Source: Calcarisporiella thermophila CBS 279.70 (taxonomy: Eukaryota; Calcarisporiellomycota). Taken from it: a stretch of DNA of 64,000 nt. Below, one piece after another: positions 40,971 to 52,934 of this stretch; position 1 is the stretch's first letter; every line of letters starts with the position of its first letter. A program made the translations under genes and the position numbers. The notes beneath the pieces are model-generated. The model was not told the DNA's origin, searched no databases, and saw only the letters and a program-made list of their open reading frames with translations. The stretch is taken from positions 1 to 64,000 of the forward strand of contig NW_027192215.1 in assembly GCF_041956535.1 (NCBI RefSeq), written 5' to 3'.

Positions 40971-43122
40971 TTATTCACTCTTACCGCTGTTATCCAACCC
41001 GTTGTAAGGTATAGTGATCATGAGTGGCACCGAGTCACTCCGAAGGCGTGAATGGAAAAAGTTAAGCGAATCTACCACCTTATCTATATTCCCGCTTGTT
41101 TCTTCCATTGCACCGTCTACCCTCTTTCCAGCTAGCGTCGCATGATCCCCTCTCCGTTTCCGAATAAGCTTCCATAGTAATGGCGCAGCAATAAGAGTGA
41201 GGGAGGTCACTGCAATCAGCAGATAATAGACTTCTCGCGTGATCACGCCCAGCTGTTTTGCCCGTGATGCCAACACAAATCCGAATTCGCTGATCTGAGC
41301 AAGCCCAATCGCCATAGTGGACGATTGCTGTAGCTCAAACCGGAAGAGGACAAGCACGATTGAGGTAATCATGTATTTGAAACCAATTACCGCTGCAGTC
41401 AAGGTAATAAGCAGTAAACTGGTGTCAACAAGGAAAGATGGGTATACATGCAGTCCTATGGATGCAAAGAAAAGACACGCAAATACGTCGCGTACGGGCT
41501 CCATCATTGATACTGCCACCTCGAAATTGGCACGGCGAGAGCGGAGAATGACACCTGCAACAAAGCATCCAAGCTCCATCCCCACTCCCAAAAGCTCTGA
41601 GATGAGCAACATCGTGAGGCATAGACACAAGTATCCAAGTAACAGGAGCTCGTGGCTTGCATGCAAGCGCTTGAATAATTTTGATACCATAAATAGGCGG
41701 TAGAGAAGATAGCTGACTGCTCCGAAGACCAAGATGGACCCAGCTAGCTTGCCAATGGCAAGAAAGATAGCGAGCCCAGGTTTGGAGAGAGCCGGAGTCA
41801 CTGCCTAAATCAATTAACATTTTCAGTGGTTTCGATATATATATATATATAGTAGGAAATAAGGAGTTACCAGCATTAGCCCCAGCAAAACATCCTGCAT
41901 TACAAGCAAGCCATAGAGCGGTTCCAAATCATCTGCTCGTACCGATTTGACTACCACGGCAGTGCTTGAGAGGGATATACATGCTCCTACGAATACTGCC
42001 TCCTTTAAGCTTGAACCAAGTATCATTCCACCGATGACAAAGCAGGCAATACTGAGAAAGAGAATTAGCAGAGCACCCCCAAGGGCAATGCGCCACATAG
42101 CTCGGATTTTATCAAAGGAGAACTCGAGGCCCAGTACAAATACAATGAGAATAACACCAAGCTGCGCCAGAGATTCCACTTGAATAATCTCTTTGATGAC
42201 ATTGAAGCCAGCGGGTCCAAGAATGCAGCCAGAGAGAATATAACCAAAAAACGCTATAAGTCATGATAGAAAAAGAACAATACACCGAGATGTACCGAAA
42301 TTTACTCGTTATGAAATAATATCGATTAAAGAGAGCCACAACACTGTCATTACCTGGCAACCCAATGGAATGAAACAAACACCCCAGGAAAAAACTCACG
42401 ATAAATATTAAAATTAAATCATGAAGGAAGCGTATATCTATTTGGCACATATTCAGATGACATCATAATAAGCGTATGGATAACCCTATCGAATTGATAG
42501 AACTATAATACCTTCATATATAACAGTGGTATCAAAAGGTCGAGTCAGAATATATTGGTTATTCTCCTGGTCTATAAGTGTTACTACTTTTTTAAGCTTT
42601 TCCTCATCTGTCTCTTCCCTTCGTTTCCCACCCTCAATCCCTTTTTCTGCCTCACTTTCATCAGCATCTTCAGCTTCGTCATCATCAGTAATTTTTACCA
42701 CAGTTTCAAGGACTGGCGAATGAGGACTAGGCAAATGATTGTTTCTCCTCAAATCGTTTTCTAAGCGATCCGCATTATGCCTCACCTCCTCGAGAACATC
42801 AACAACGATGTCGGCGGCAATATTATGGTCTTCAATTGAGGCATCTGATGATGGTGATGGTGTAAGGGTCTGTGGGTTTTCAGGAAGGGGGCTGCGTTTA
42901 TTAAATCGAACAAATTTAACATTTGCAGAATTCTGTTCCAAAATAAAAGTGCGAAATGGAATTAGTTATTTAATAAACTAAGGAGTTTTATATTCAAACA
43001 TAATAGCCAATAGAGAGAGCATAATGTGCAAAGCTTACTGTATCCAATATACTCTCGGACACTACGGTACTGCATAGGGCAGAGAACAGACACAATCCTA
43101 GAAGCCATGATCTATGGAGCAT
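40971..43122 (-). CDS. CPA2-type cation/proton antiporter, TMCO3-like
   Basis: Five exons on the minus strand, 43122..43039, 42932..42512, 42437..42354, 42253..41871 and 41804..40971, join in phase to 601 aa. A signal peptide (LLGLCLFSALC) starts the protein. An acidic, probably lumenal/extracellular region of about 140 residues follows (DDDEAEDADESEAEKG). Then comes the Kef/NapA-type membrane domain: LHDLILIFIVSFFLGCLFHSIG, FFGYILSGCILGPAGFN, LGVILIVFVLGLEFSF, ISLSSTAVVVKSV, GMELGCFVAGVIL and AQISEFGFVLASRA. This order, including a long N-terminal domain before the transporter, matches TMCO3. It likely exchanges K+ or Na+ for H+ in an internal membrane. The soluble C-terminus is short. Confidence 0.88.
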
Positions 43123-43537
43123 TTAGGGAACAATTGGACAGCGGCTCTAAAATTAAGGAACTGGAGGGATGAATAAAAAGGGAACAAAAGCAGATTATAA
43201 AGGAAGGAAGAATAACTATCTAAGTGTCTAGATATGAAGTGTTAAAATGATGACAAGAGGAGGTAGCCTAGAGAATCCTATGCTATTTTAATTTCTAGTC
43301 ACACAATTTGCCTTATATTTGCATATGCCTTTCGATCGATTTTTAATAATGTTTTTCCCCTGAAACTCCTGGTTTTCCTTTTTACTCTTGCCCCTGAGAA
43401 TTTTTTTTTTTTCTCTTTAGGCCCTTGAAATATCTAGTTTATATATTGAGTATACGAACATGGTGTGTCTTAATTATTTTTCATTAAAGCCTCCCGAAAA
43501 CTTTTCCCTCTTCTCCATTCCCTCCTTGCTATACATT
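43123..43537. other. Divergent promoter, antiporter / GILT gene
   Basis: 415 bp between two start codons, with a T-rich run near 43400. No gene is seen. Confidence 0.45.
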
Positions 43538-44412
43538 ATGAGACTGCTACTACTTGGCGTAATAGCCTTTTTCGCAACCACTGCTTGCGCGTTCGACCTT
43601 AATCTATGGCTGGCATTGTTAAGGTCACAGCTGACGCTTTTGAATCAACAGGTTTTTCAAGACCGTAGAATACCTGTCGATCTCTTTGTCATGTCAAAAT
43701 GTCCCGATGCTGCGTTGTGTGAGGCAACTTTCTCTAAAGTCATAGAGAGTTCGGATGTTCCGGTAGAGCTTAATCTGCGTTATATCGCGGTGCCCGACGA
43801 AAGCAGGCCATTCGGGGGCGCGTGGTATTTGACATGTTAATTTTGTTGGTATGCACACACCTGCTGGGGCTGAATAAATATTTTCAATCTTAGCTTACAC
43901 GGAGACACAGAGTGTCTGGGCAATATACAAGAGCTGTGCTTTCACGATTCGTGTCCTAAAGCCAACTGGCTTAATTTTGTTAGGTGCATGGTAGTTAGAT
44001 ATGTCTTCTTGTGTGTGCTATCTTGAATAGTCTAGGGTTGACTCTATTCAATTGATCTTAGAATGAGCAGCGTGAATTAATCGGCACGACAGACGAGATT
44101 CCACGCAATTGCTGTAAACCATTCCTTATAGCTTGTTTTACTCCTAATACTTACTTTATATATTTTCCGCTAGCTGAGAGAATGGGTTATTCTTATGGAC
44201 CTGTCCGCGATTGCACTCTCTCTCCACGTGGAAAGGAACTCTTCAAAAAATCCATGCAATTCGTCATTGATAAAGGAGTCCGCTATTCATGCACCGTATT
44301 CATCGACAACGAGTATGACTGCATGGTTGATTCTGGCAAATGGCAAAATTGTCGTGGAGGTTCCACAGTACAAGACTTTGTAGACCGGATTCGCAGAGCT
44401 GCAAGAAAATAA
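43538..44412 (+). CDS. GILT-type thiol reductase
   Basis: Four exons, 43538..43824, 43894..43990, 44062..44113 and 44174..44412, join in phase to 224 aa. The signal peptide is RLLLLGVIAFFATTACA. A thioredoxin-like strand VDLFVMSKCPDAALCEATF carries the active-site region. The GILT signature CxHGxxECxxNxxxxC is restored across intron 1 (CLHGDTECLGNIQELC). NFVRCM, IPRNC and the C-terminal YSCTVFIDNEYD follow the family. GILT enzymes reduce disulfides in acidic compartments or outside the cell. Here the first cysteines are spaced CX5C rather than CXXC, so redox chemistry may differ. The small third exon was found only through frame and splice-site agreement. Confidence 0.88.
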
Positions 44413-44719
44413 GCCCCTGCATATGTTGCTCTATCTGTTGAGCCCTTATTCTCACTCAGACTCCAATTTATATTGTGTATATGTAGATTTATTATCAGCT
44501 TATATAGAATAAATAAGAAAAAACATCTCATATCTAGAAGATAAGGATTTGCCTTCATCTTTCGTTAATATACACATCGATAACAAATGAAAAAAAAAAA
44601 TGAGGGGGGGGATCATGTAGAATATAGTGGAAAAAACAAGAGGAAATAAAGAAAAAGGTATAAAAAAGTGTGAGAAATCTAGCCCGCAATCTCTCCAGTG
44701 CCAAAATATCCAATACGAG
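44413..44719. other. Intergenic (convergent gene ends)
   Basis: 3' flanks, including A-rich and G-rich runs near 44590-44610. Confidence 0.4.
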
Positions 44720-44947
44720 TTACTGATAATGGTAGTGGTATGGTACTCCGGCATGATGTGGTGGTGCCATCTGCGGTGCATTAGGAGCACCAGTTTGGTG
44801 CCCATTCACTGACTGGTAAATTGGACTGCGATCGTAATCGTTGGCTCCAAAGGTAGAATGAATGCGTTCAAACCGGCTGAATCGTACATTCTTCGCCTGG
44901 CATGGCTGCTTTGACTTATCGAGCCGCTGAGGAAGATAGCCCGACAT
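44720..44947 (-). CDS. Small protein with PP1-docking-like motif
   Basis: 75 aa from the ATG at 44947. The core (residues 17-42) is charged and looks conserved: QAKNVRFSRFERIHSTFGANDYDRSP. KNVRF (19-23) fits the [R/K]xVx[F/W] docking motif for type-1 protein phosphatase. The C-terminal third is Pro/His/Tyr-rich and ends HYHYQ. I do not recognise a named family. The sequence could be the coding core of a small phosphatase regulator, but that is an inference from one short motif. Confidence 0.6.
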   Translation of the reverse strand: MSGYLPQRLDKSKQPCQAKNVRFSRFERIHSTFGANDYDRSPIYQSVNGHQTGAPNAPQMAPPHHAGVPYHYHYQ

Positions 44948-46096
44948 TCACTTGAGTTGAATTTCAAACTCTAACAAGACAAAAATGGAACGGAAAAAAA
45001 AATCAATGACTACTAAACATCAGCAAAGGATGAGCGAAATTTACAACTATGGAAAATAATGCACCGGATAAGGAATGGAAGGTATTGATGATAAGTACTT
45101 TATAATATACTCGAATATCTAATTTCCTTTGCACTTCGAACTGGAATGATGAAAGGAATAGAAGAGTATTATAGAGAATATAATACAATTCGAGATAAAG
45201 CAAAAAGATGCAAAGGTGGAAAAAGGAGGGCAAAAGCAAGCGTATTCAACCGTCTAATGTATAGTGAGATTCATCGTGAAGAGTTTTCTTTACAGAGAGA
45301 AATTTGAGAAAATTAGAAACAAAAAAATGGTAAACTTTGATAAAGTCAAGAAATTGGGATGTGTTTATATAAAACCGATGATGTCAGACGCAAATTGCTT
45401 ATAGAATAAATCTGAAAATTTTGTCCTCCCAAGAGCTTATTCGAAAGAGGGTTTTTTGATTCTTGTATCTAGTGAGCTACATTTTTCACCCTCTTCACAT
45501 TATCCGCCTTCCTGTCCTCGACCGCACCAGCACAGCCGGTTGAACAGGATCGATTGCTTGTGATCATTCCTCACACTACGCATCTTTATCTCTTTTGATT
45601 TAGCATAGTGGGGGAGATGGAGGGGAAAGACCACGGACAAAAATGGCTTGGCATCTAACTTTTAATTCTTCTGGAATTTCGTTATAATTGTATTTTAGAT
45701 TGCGGGATTTTTCCAGGGAATAATCGACCTGCTTAGGGACCACAGCCATAAATTTGATAACGGATCCTTGGACAAGGCTGTACACGCTGAGCCTTGCAAG
45801 GATAAAAGCAGGCGGAAATAAAAGAGCTGAAAAAAAAGAAAACGTTTTAGTATAAAAAAAAATGAATGCTTCCATAAAACAAAACTGCACCGTTTGTCAG
45901 GCAAAGCAAAACAAACAAACAATGTCTTGTTTTATTAATTAAATACATGCATGTTCCTATATTGATCTGAAACAATTTCGAATCACCTTTGTAACACTGG
46001 ACACACGTCCCTCTCTTTCGTTTTCTTTCTCCTTTTTCTCAATATCGCTTAACCCACACCCGCATTCCAAAGCTCATATAGAACACATCTCGGAGT
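44948..46096. other. Intergenic, divergent upstream regions
   Basis: No supported gene. Frames at 45003..45239, 45600..45890 and 45695..45922 (all minus) are hydrophobic, overlapping and without family signal. Confidence 0.4.
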
Positions 46097-46454
46097 ATGA
46101 CAGCTACGCGAAGAAAACCTGCTATGAACCATGTTTCCGAGAGCAAGTTACGCAAGATGCAGGAGCATATTCAACGGCTGCGAGAATATCACGAGTTACC
46201 ACGGATTCGAGTGTCAGAGGCAAGTGAATCGTAAGTAGAATGCCAATAGTATCCGCGAGAGCTTTAATCCTCGTCACTATTGGTATAAAATGAAACCATG
46301 AGATGTGAGGACTGACATATGATTTATATACAGACTAATAAAGTACTGCAGTTCAACACGCGACCCTCTTGTACCTTCAGTTTGGGGACCACTGGGCCGA
46401 GGCGAGGATCCATTCGTGCCACAGGCTGCTATCGGGTGTTGTGTAGTCACTTGA
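46097..46454 (+). CDS. Heterotrimeric G-protein gamma subunit
   Basis: Two exons, 46097..46230 and 46334..46454, join through a split Ser codon to give 84 aa. Family landmarks are complete: SKLRKMQEHIQRLREYHELPRIRVSEAS (coiled coil that pairs with G-beta), SLIKYCSSTRDPLVPSVWG, the Gly/Asp/Pro-rich linker, and the terminus GCCVVT. That terminus gives a CaaX box (CVVT) for prenylation, with a second Cys for palmitoylation, as in fungal gamma subunits such as Ste18. The protein anchors the beta-gamma dimer at the plasma membrane for receptor signalling (pheromone or nutrient). Confidence 0.93.
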
Positions 46455-47458
46455 CAATCGTTATTTCATTATTTACTCGGGTTTATTTTCAAATTCTGTA
46501 ATTTTGCCCCTTCCTTTTCACGCATTTTCCGATTTTCTCCAATACTTCTTAAGATCCAGCAATCTCATCGTTTGATTACGCTACCTTCTTCATAACATAC
46601 CATCTTGATATTTGCAATTTTCACTTGACAGAATAAACATGTCTGGTTTGTAAAATTTCAAACCATTGGCATTCGAAAACGCTCCATAATCAACATGATT
46701 GAGTCGAGATTCACTTATCAGTATATGCATTTATTATTTTGCGAGTTCTGCCATGAAAACAATATTATCTTGCTGGTTGAAACTAAGTTATAGTTAGGTT
46801 ATTTATTTAACTGATATATTGATCCCTTTTCATCATATTTAATAGACACACGCTCCATTACGGCTGGTTTTACCTAACGTATATCAGAAAGATATTATCA
46901 ATATTAAAACATGGTTGTTATTGAGCTAGAAATTTTTTATATACATAGCGATCAGAAGAGAAAATAATCACATGGACTGTCGGAGTATGGAAAAGTGGCT
47001 TGGTTTCATGACGTAATCTTGAATCGTAATTTTTTTCTATTTTTCTTTTTACATTTACACCAACAGAGTCACTTTTAATCTTTTCATCATCCTTGTCTCT
47101 TTCTGTGGCCCGAGCATTCGGACCTACATTAATGAATTTGTTTGCTCTGAATTATAACGATTGAAATTTTACAATTTTTGTGATTCACCAACGTCTTTTT
47201 CATTTTATGAATTTCTTTTATTTTACAAATCAGATCCGGATCTAATATATTTACGATTTGCCATAACTTTTCACTTTCTATTTATCGTGTATATAAAATC
47301 TAAAAAAAAGGATATTAATAACATACTATATATACTCCATATTAACCTTTATTTCTCCCTTCACGTCTATTCTTAATCATATTTCACGCCTCCCACTCAT
47401 TCTTGTCACTAACCTTTCACAAAATCATTTCTCTTCATTCATCCAAAGCATTTTTTAC
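46455..47458. other. Intergenic
   Basis: AT-rich, about 1 kb, no supported gene. A 71-codon frame at 47161..47376 is not convincing. Confidence 0.45.
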
Positions 47459-48011
47459 ATGGCTGATATTTATACATCCCTCTCGCCTTGGGGGGCTGAT
47501 TATCTTCTACGCATATCTGAGCAAAAACTCCACGCTTTTGACGAAACCCGCAAATCACAATCGCTACTCCCACGAATGTTTGTTGAACGTGTGGCCTGCT
47601 CCTTGCGCATCTCCTTAAGCAACGGAAGTTCACTTATAGTGCCTGTAATTGAGAGTGAGGATAGAGGCTTAGAGAGTACCGAAAGAGACTCTTTAGTGGT
47701 AGATTGGATGAGTTGTGGCGATGCTAGTAAAGAGTGGGAAGTAGAAAAGAGTTGTGGTGATCAAGAGCCGCCCCAATGGAGTAGTTATGAGGGTGCGCTG
47801 GAAAGTGACGTTGAAACACTAGAACTACTAAGAGAATCACTTGCATTTGAACAGGTATTTTCTCTCGCCCATCTGTGTTTATCTCTTTCTCCTCTCTTAT
47901 TGATATACATTTTCTCATTAGTACCACTACGAGTATAAGGAAGATGTTCTTTTAGCAAGAAAGGAGCGGGACGAAGACTATTTGCCGGGAAGAAAACGTC
48001 AGCGAATTTAA
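47459..48011 (+). CDS. Unidentified 161-aa protein, probably nuclear
   Basis: Two exons, 47459..47854 and 47922..48011, in phase. The N-terminal ~60 residues (WGADYLLRISEQKLHAF..RMFVERVACSLRIS) look folded. The middle is acidic and Ser-rich, with WSSYEGALESDVETLELLRESLAFEQ. The last exon is short and charged, ending YLPGRKRQRI with a basic nuclear-localisation-like cluster. I recognise no family. The neighbours are conserved single-copy-type genes, so this is probably a real conserved gene. Confidence 0.65.
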
Positions 48012-48234
48012 CTAAACTGTTATTTAAATACTTTTATTTTCGTATATCTTCTATACAGTTATATATATATACTATATTATTACGCTACCTATGATACATT
48101 TTTTTACAAAAAGAGTGCGATTATTTTGCCTTGATTCTGTACATATTATTTGTTTTTGAAGAAAATAACATATTGCTCTTCTACGTGTTCTTATATTTTA
48201 CTTTAAATAAAATGCGAGTCAGATGTGTATTCGA

Positions 48235-49696
48235 TTATATATCGTCATATCGAATGATATTTCTTGATCTTGGGTCAAATGCTTCTCTATTTTTCCCGGG
48301 TATTATTGCGATACCCTCTTCCCGCTTTGCCAATATGCCATCCTCATCTGTCCAAGGGGTGTTTCCAAACCCATTCCGATTGCGCTCCGGAATTTTTGCA
48401 CGATTTACCGCTAATTGCTTTCCACCAAAAACGGTACCATGCATCTGCAAAATTGCTTCTTGGGCTGCTAATTTCGTGCTGAACCTAATAAATCCATATT
48501 TTCCGCTATATCAATGTATGCAAATAGTTCAGAGTTGGAACGAAATGAATAATGGAAGCAAAACAGAGCTAAAAACTTACTCTTTCCCACCAATCACCCG
48601 CACACTCCTTACTTCTCCGAATTGCGAGAATAACTCTTCAAGATCTCGATCGGTGGTGGTGTTTGGAAGGTCACCCACATAAATCTTAGTAGCATGAAAT
48701 TCAACATCCAAATATCTGCTTGCAGCCAGATAAGGCTGGCAATATATATATATAAAATAGAGTAAATGGTTATAAATTAATGATTCTAACCATCAATAAA
48801 CTCGGCATATATTTACATTTTCATCCTGGAAACGACTCTCCTTATCATGTTCACGATGTCTCACCTCTCGAGCTCTGGGCGGAAGATCCCCATAGCTCCG
48901 TTCAGATCTTCGAGGGGAGCGGGAAAGCAGTCTCCTTGATCTCCAGGGAGAGGGAGAGCGTGTTCTTCTCCTGCGAGAGCTCCGAGATGGAGACCTAGAA
49001 CTCGAGCGAGTGCTTGATAGTGATCTAGAACGGGACCGCGAGGAGCTAGCCTCACGTTTATAGTAAGCTGAGAATCTACTACGCCGTCGCACTCGACCAA
49101 ACGAGTCCACACTTGCGTCACTATCATCTTCGGATTCGTTTCTGCTGCGACTGCAACTACGACTCCGAGTTCGTTGATTAAGCTCAGAATGCATGGACGA
49201 GTAAAAACTGCTGGAAAGCCCTTCTCTATCATTCGACACAGGCCTATTTTCGTTCAATAAGACACTATAGAATAAATAGGCTTTACCAGTAAAATACATG
49301 GTCTTAATATGACACTTTTAATACGGAAGTGTGAACTGTACCTTGTTCCTGTAAATGTAGTCACATCGTTCGTTCTTTCTGTCTAATTTGAATGAAACAA
49401 CGATCAAGCTTATGTTTTGTTTAAAAGAGGTCATTCATTTTACCTTTCCAGTAATTATGATTTCTTCATTCTCCTCCACGTACTCCCCGGATTCAAGTTC
49501 CTTTTGCCAATGGTCAAAGTTCAGGCCAATTTGCCAAGGGGAGTAACTCAAAGGGTAAATATACTAAATTACCTTATTACTATTTGGTTGATATCTTAAT
49601 TCTGTATCCGTAATGTTGCTCATAATGCCATGTCCTCTGTTTGTGCTAACTGACGTTTGAAAAGCAATGACTGAAAAGTCTCGAATATGAAAACAT
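48235..49696 (-). CDS. SR-type RNA-binding protein (RS domain plus RRM)
   Basis: The well-supported minus-strand exons are 49382..49342, 49264..48817, 48735..48581 and 48505..48235. Two more in-phase exons upstream (49696..49655 and 49563..49444) are my best guess for the 5' end, giving 358 aa. The large exon encodes a dense RS domain (SRSRSRSLSSTRSSSRSPSRS and more). It is followed by one RRM with RNP2 IYVGDLP and RNP1 KYGFIRF, then a tail with GFGNTPWTDEDGI. Such proteins act in pre-mRNA splicing and mRNA export in the nucleus and are regulated by SR kinases. The order RS then RRM is the reverse of classical SR proteins, and I cannot name the orthologue. The start codon is uncertain. Confidence 0.75.
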
Positions 49697-49782
49697 AGAG
49701 CTAGTCACAAAAGAGTCACATTTAAATTAAAATTGCTTTTTAACGGGATAACGCGAAACTCTTATGAACTATAAAGTGAGTA

Positions 49783-50901
49783 ATGGATTTTCGCAGCGAA
49801 AAATATGATGATTGTAAATGAGGTGTGATTTTACCTGTACCAAAATATATATTTAATCAAAAACATTTTCCCTTCCTAATTCTAATAGTTGTACGTAAAC
49901 ACCGGAAGCAAAACCGCGATGTCATAAAGTAAAAGTAGAAAATTTCAATTCGGGAATCGATCTTGCTTGAAACTGATTTCTACCTTTTCAGAGCAAATGC
50001 TTCACTAGCCGACAGGCTTAAGCAAACTGAACAGCGTTGTGCTGCACTTATGCGGGAGAATATAGATTTGAGCGCAGAGATCTCACGACTGAGGGAAGAG
50101 TCTTTGAGAGCTCAGGGGGCAAGGAATGAGGATATGAGAAATATTAACGTAATTTTTTTGTAATTAGTAGTTCGCTGATATTAATTAGACTTCATTATTG
50201 TTCACTTTGCGTCGTTTGTAGGAGATATGTATACATATATCCCAATTGTGCTCTCAGCTTAATTCCATTGCAACATCTCGAACTAAAGCGTCTTCTTTTG
50301 GCGCAACTAATAACTCAATATCTCGAACGGCTGCAGATGTACCTGAGGAGATAAATGGATATATTAACAGAGGTAGGTAGTCGAAACTAGCTTTTATCAA
50401 AACGATTTGCCTTTTATTTTTTTTATTCTATAGTATCTCCGACTTCAATCACAGATCCTCGAAATCGTGATTCAAAATCAACATTATTTGCAATAAGTGA
50501 GGAGGAAGAGCTAAACACAAGAGATGAAGGGAATGAAATTAGAGAGGAAGCTCCGGAAAACCCGCATGAACTCACACGACCTCAATTTTTTGATCAACCC
50601 CCCAATAGATTGGGATCTATGCAAGATATTAGCGATAGAAATGAAAATGAGCAGTCAGGAAGCATCCATAGATCTCGAAGAAAGCCTGCAATTAATTACG
50701 CTTTACCAAACATCCGAAGGTATGGGCACAGTTATCTGTTTTCATGGTTAAAGTCATAACCACCTTTTTAATTGTATCATCAGCAAATTGCGTCAAGGTG
50801 ATCCCTTCACAGATAACTTCGGAATGGAACCTCGAATGGCAAGAAAAGACTATGAAAGGAAGAGGCGAGCTCCTATCCGAGATATCACCAATGTTATATA
50901 A
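49783..50901 (+). CDS. SGO1: Shugoshin
   Basis: Six exons, 49783..49813, 49889..49928, 49992..50148, 50222..50372, 50434..50719 and 50784..50901, join in phase to give 260 aa. The N-terminal coiled coil is RKHRKQNRDVIKANASLADRL..MRENIDLSAEISRLREE, the PP2A/B56-binding module of shugoshin. The C-terminal SGO motif is split by the last intron: RSRRKPAINYALPNIRSKLRQGDPF, the basic box that binds phosphorylated H2A at centromeres. Shugoshin protects centromeric cohesin from cleavage or phosphorylation and supports biorientation. The two small 5' exons were inferred from splice sites plus the family consensus. The linker is short compared with yeast proteins. Confidence 0.87.
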
Positions 50902-51110
50902 GCATAACTCTTATCCCGTTTCAACATTGTATAATTTACAGAGTATGATCCTTGTATGCAAATTTCAGATGCATTTCAGAATACCGTTTTAGTTTATGAT
51001 TGTAGTTTTTTGCAATATTTTTTTATTCAATTTACGCGTAACTCTTGAACTGACGTCCCGATTCATTTTATAACAAACCCATATCTCATTTTATCACAAA
51101 TTCAAGAATA

Positions 51111-52685
<1,575 letters not shown>

Positions 52686-52893
52686 AATGCTTTATTTTTT
52701 TTTTTGGCTTTTACTTTGAAAGATTCAAAATCAATAATAAATTGTAAAACCCATTTTTTTTATTAAATTCTCGGTCAAATATGGTCAGGATATACGGAGC
52801 AAATAATTAATTTATTATTGTAATATATTTTTGAAAAACGCGAAAGGGGAGCATTATACATTGTTAAGTCATCCTAGAAAGCTATTAAATAGC

Positions 52894-52934
52894 TTTTATC
52901 AATAAGACCTAAAATTTAGGTCTTATTGATAAAA
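52894..52934. repeat. 41-nt near-perfect palindrome at SEC12 stop codon
   Basis: Two 20-nt arms (52894-52913 and 52915-52934) are exact reverse complements around one central A. The right arm contains the SEC12 stop codon and its last codons. Directly left of it, 52881-52893 is another perfect palindrome (GCTATTAAATAGC). The element lies between two convergent genes, so it may form hairpins in both 3' ends. Confidence 0.9.

Noticed and set aside
45600-45922. Overlapping minus-strand frames of 75-96 codons
   Set aside because: Hydrophobic, Phe-rich translations of T-rich DNA in two overlapping frames, with no family signal.
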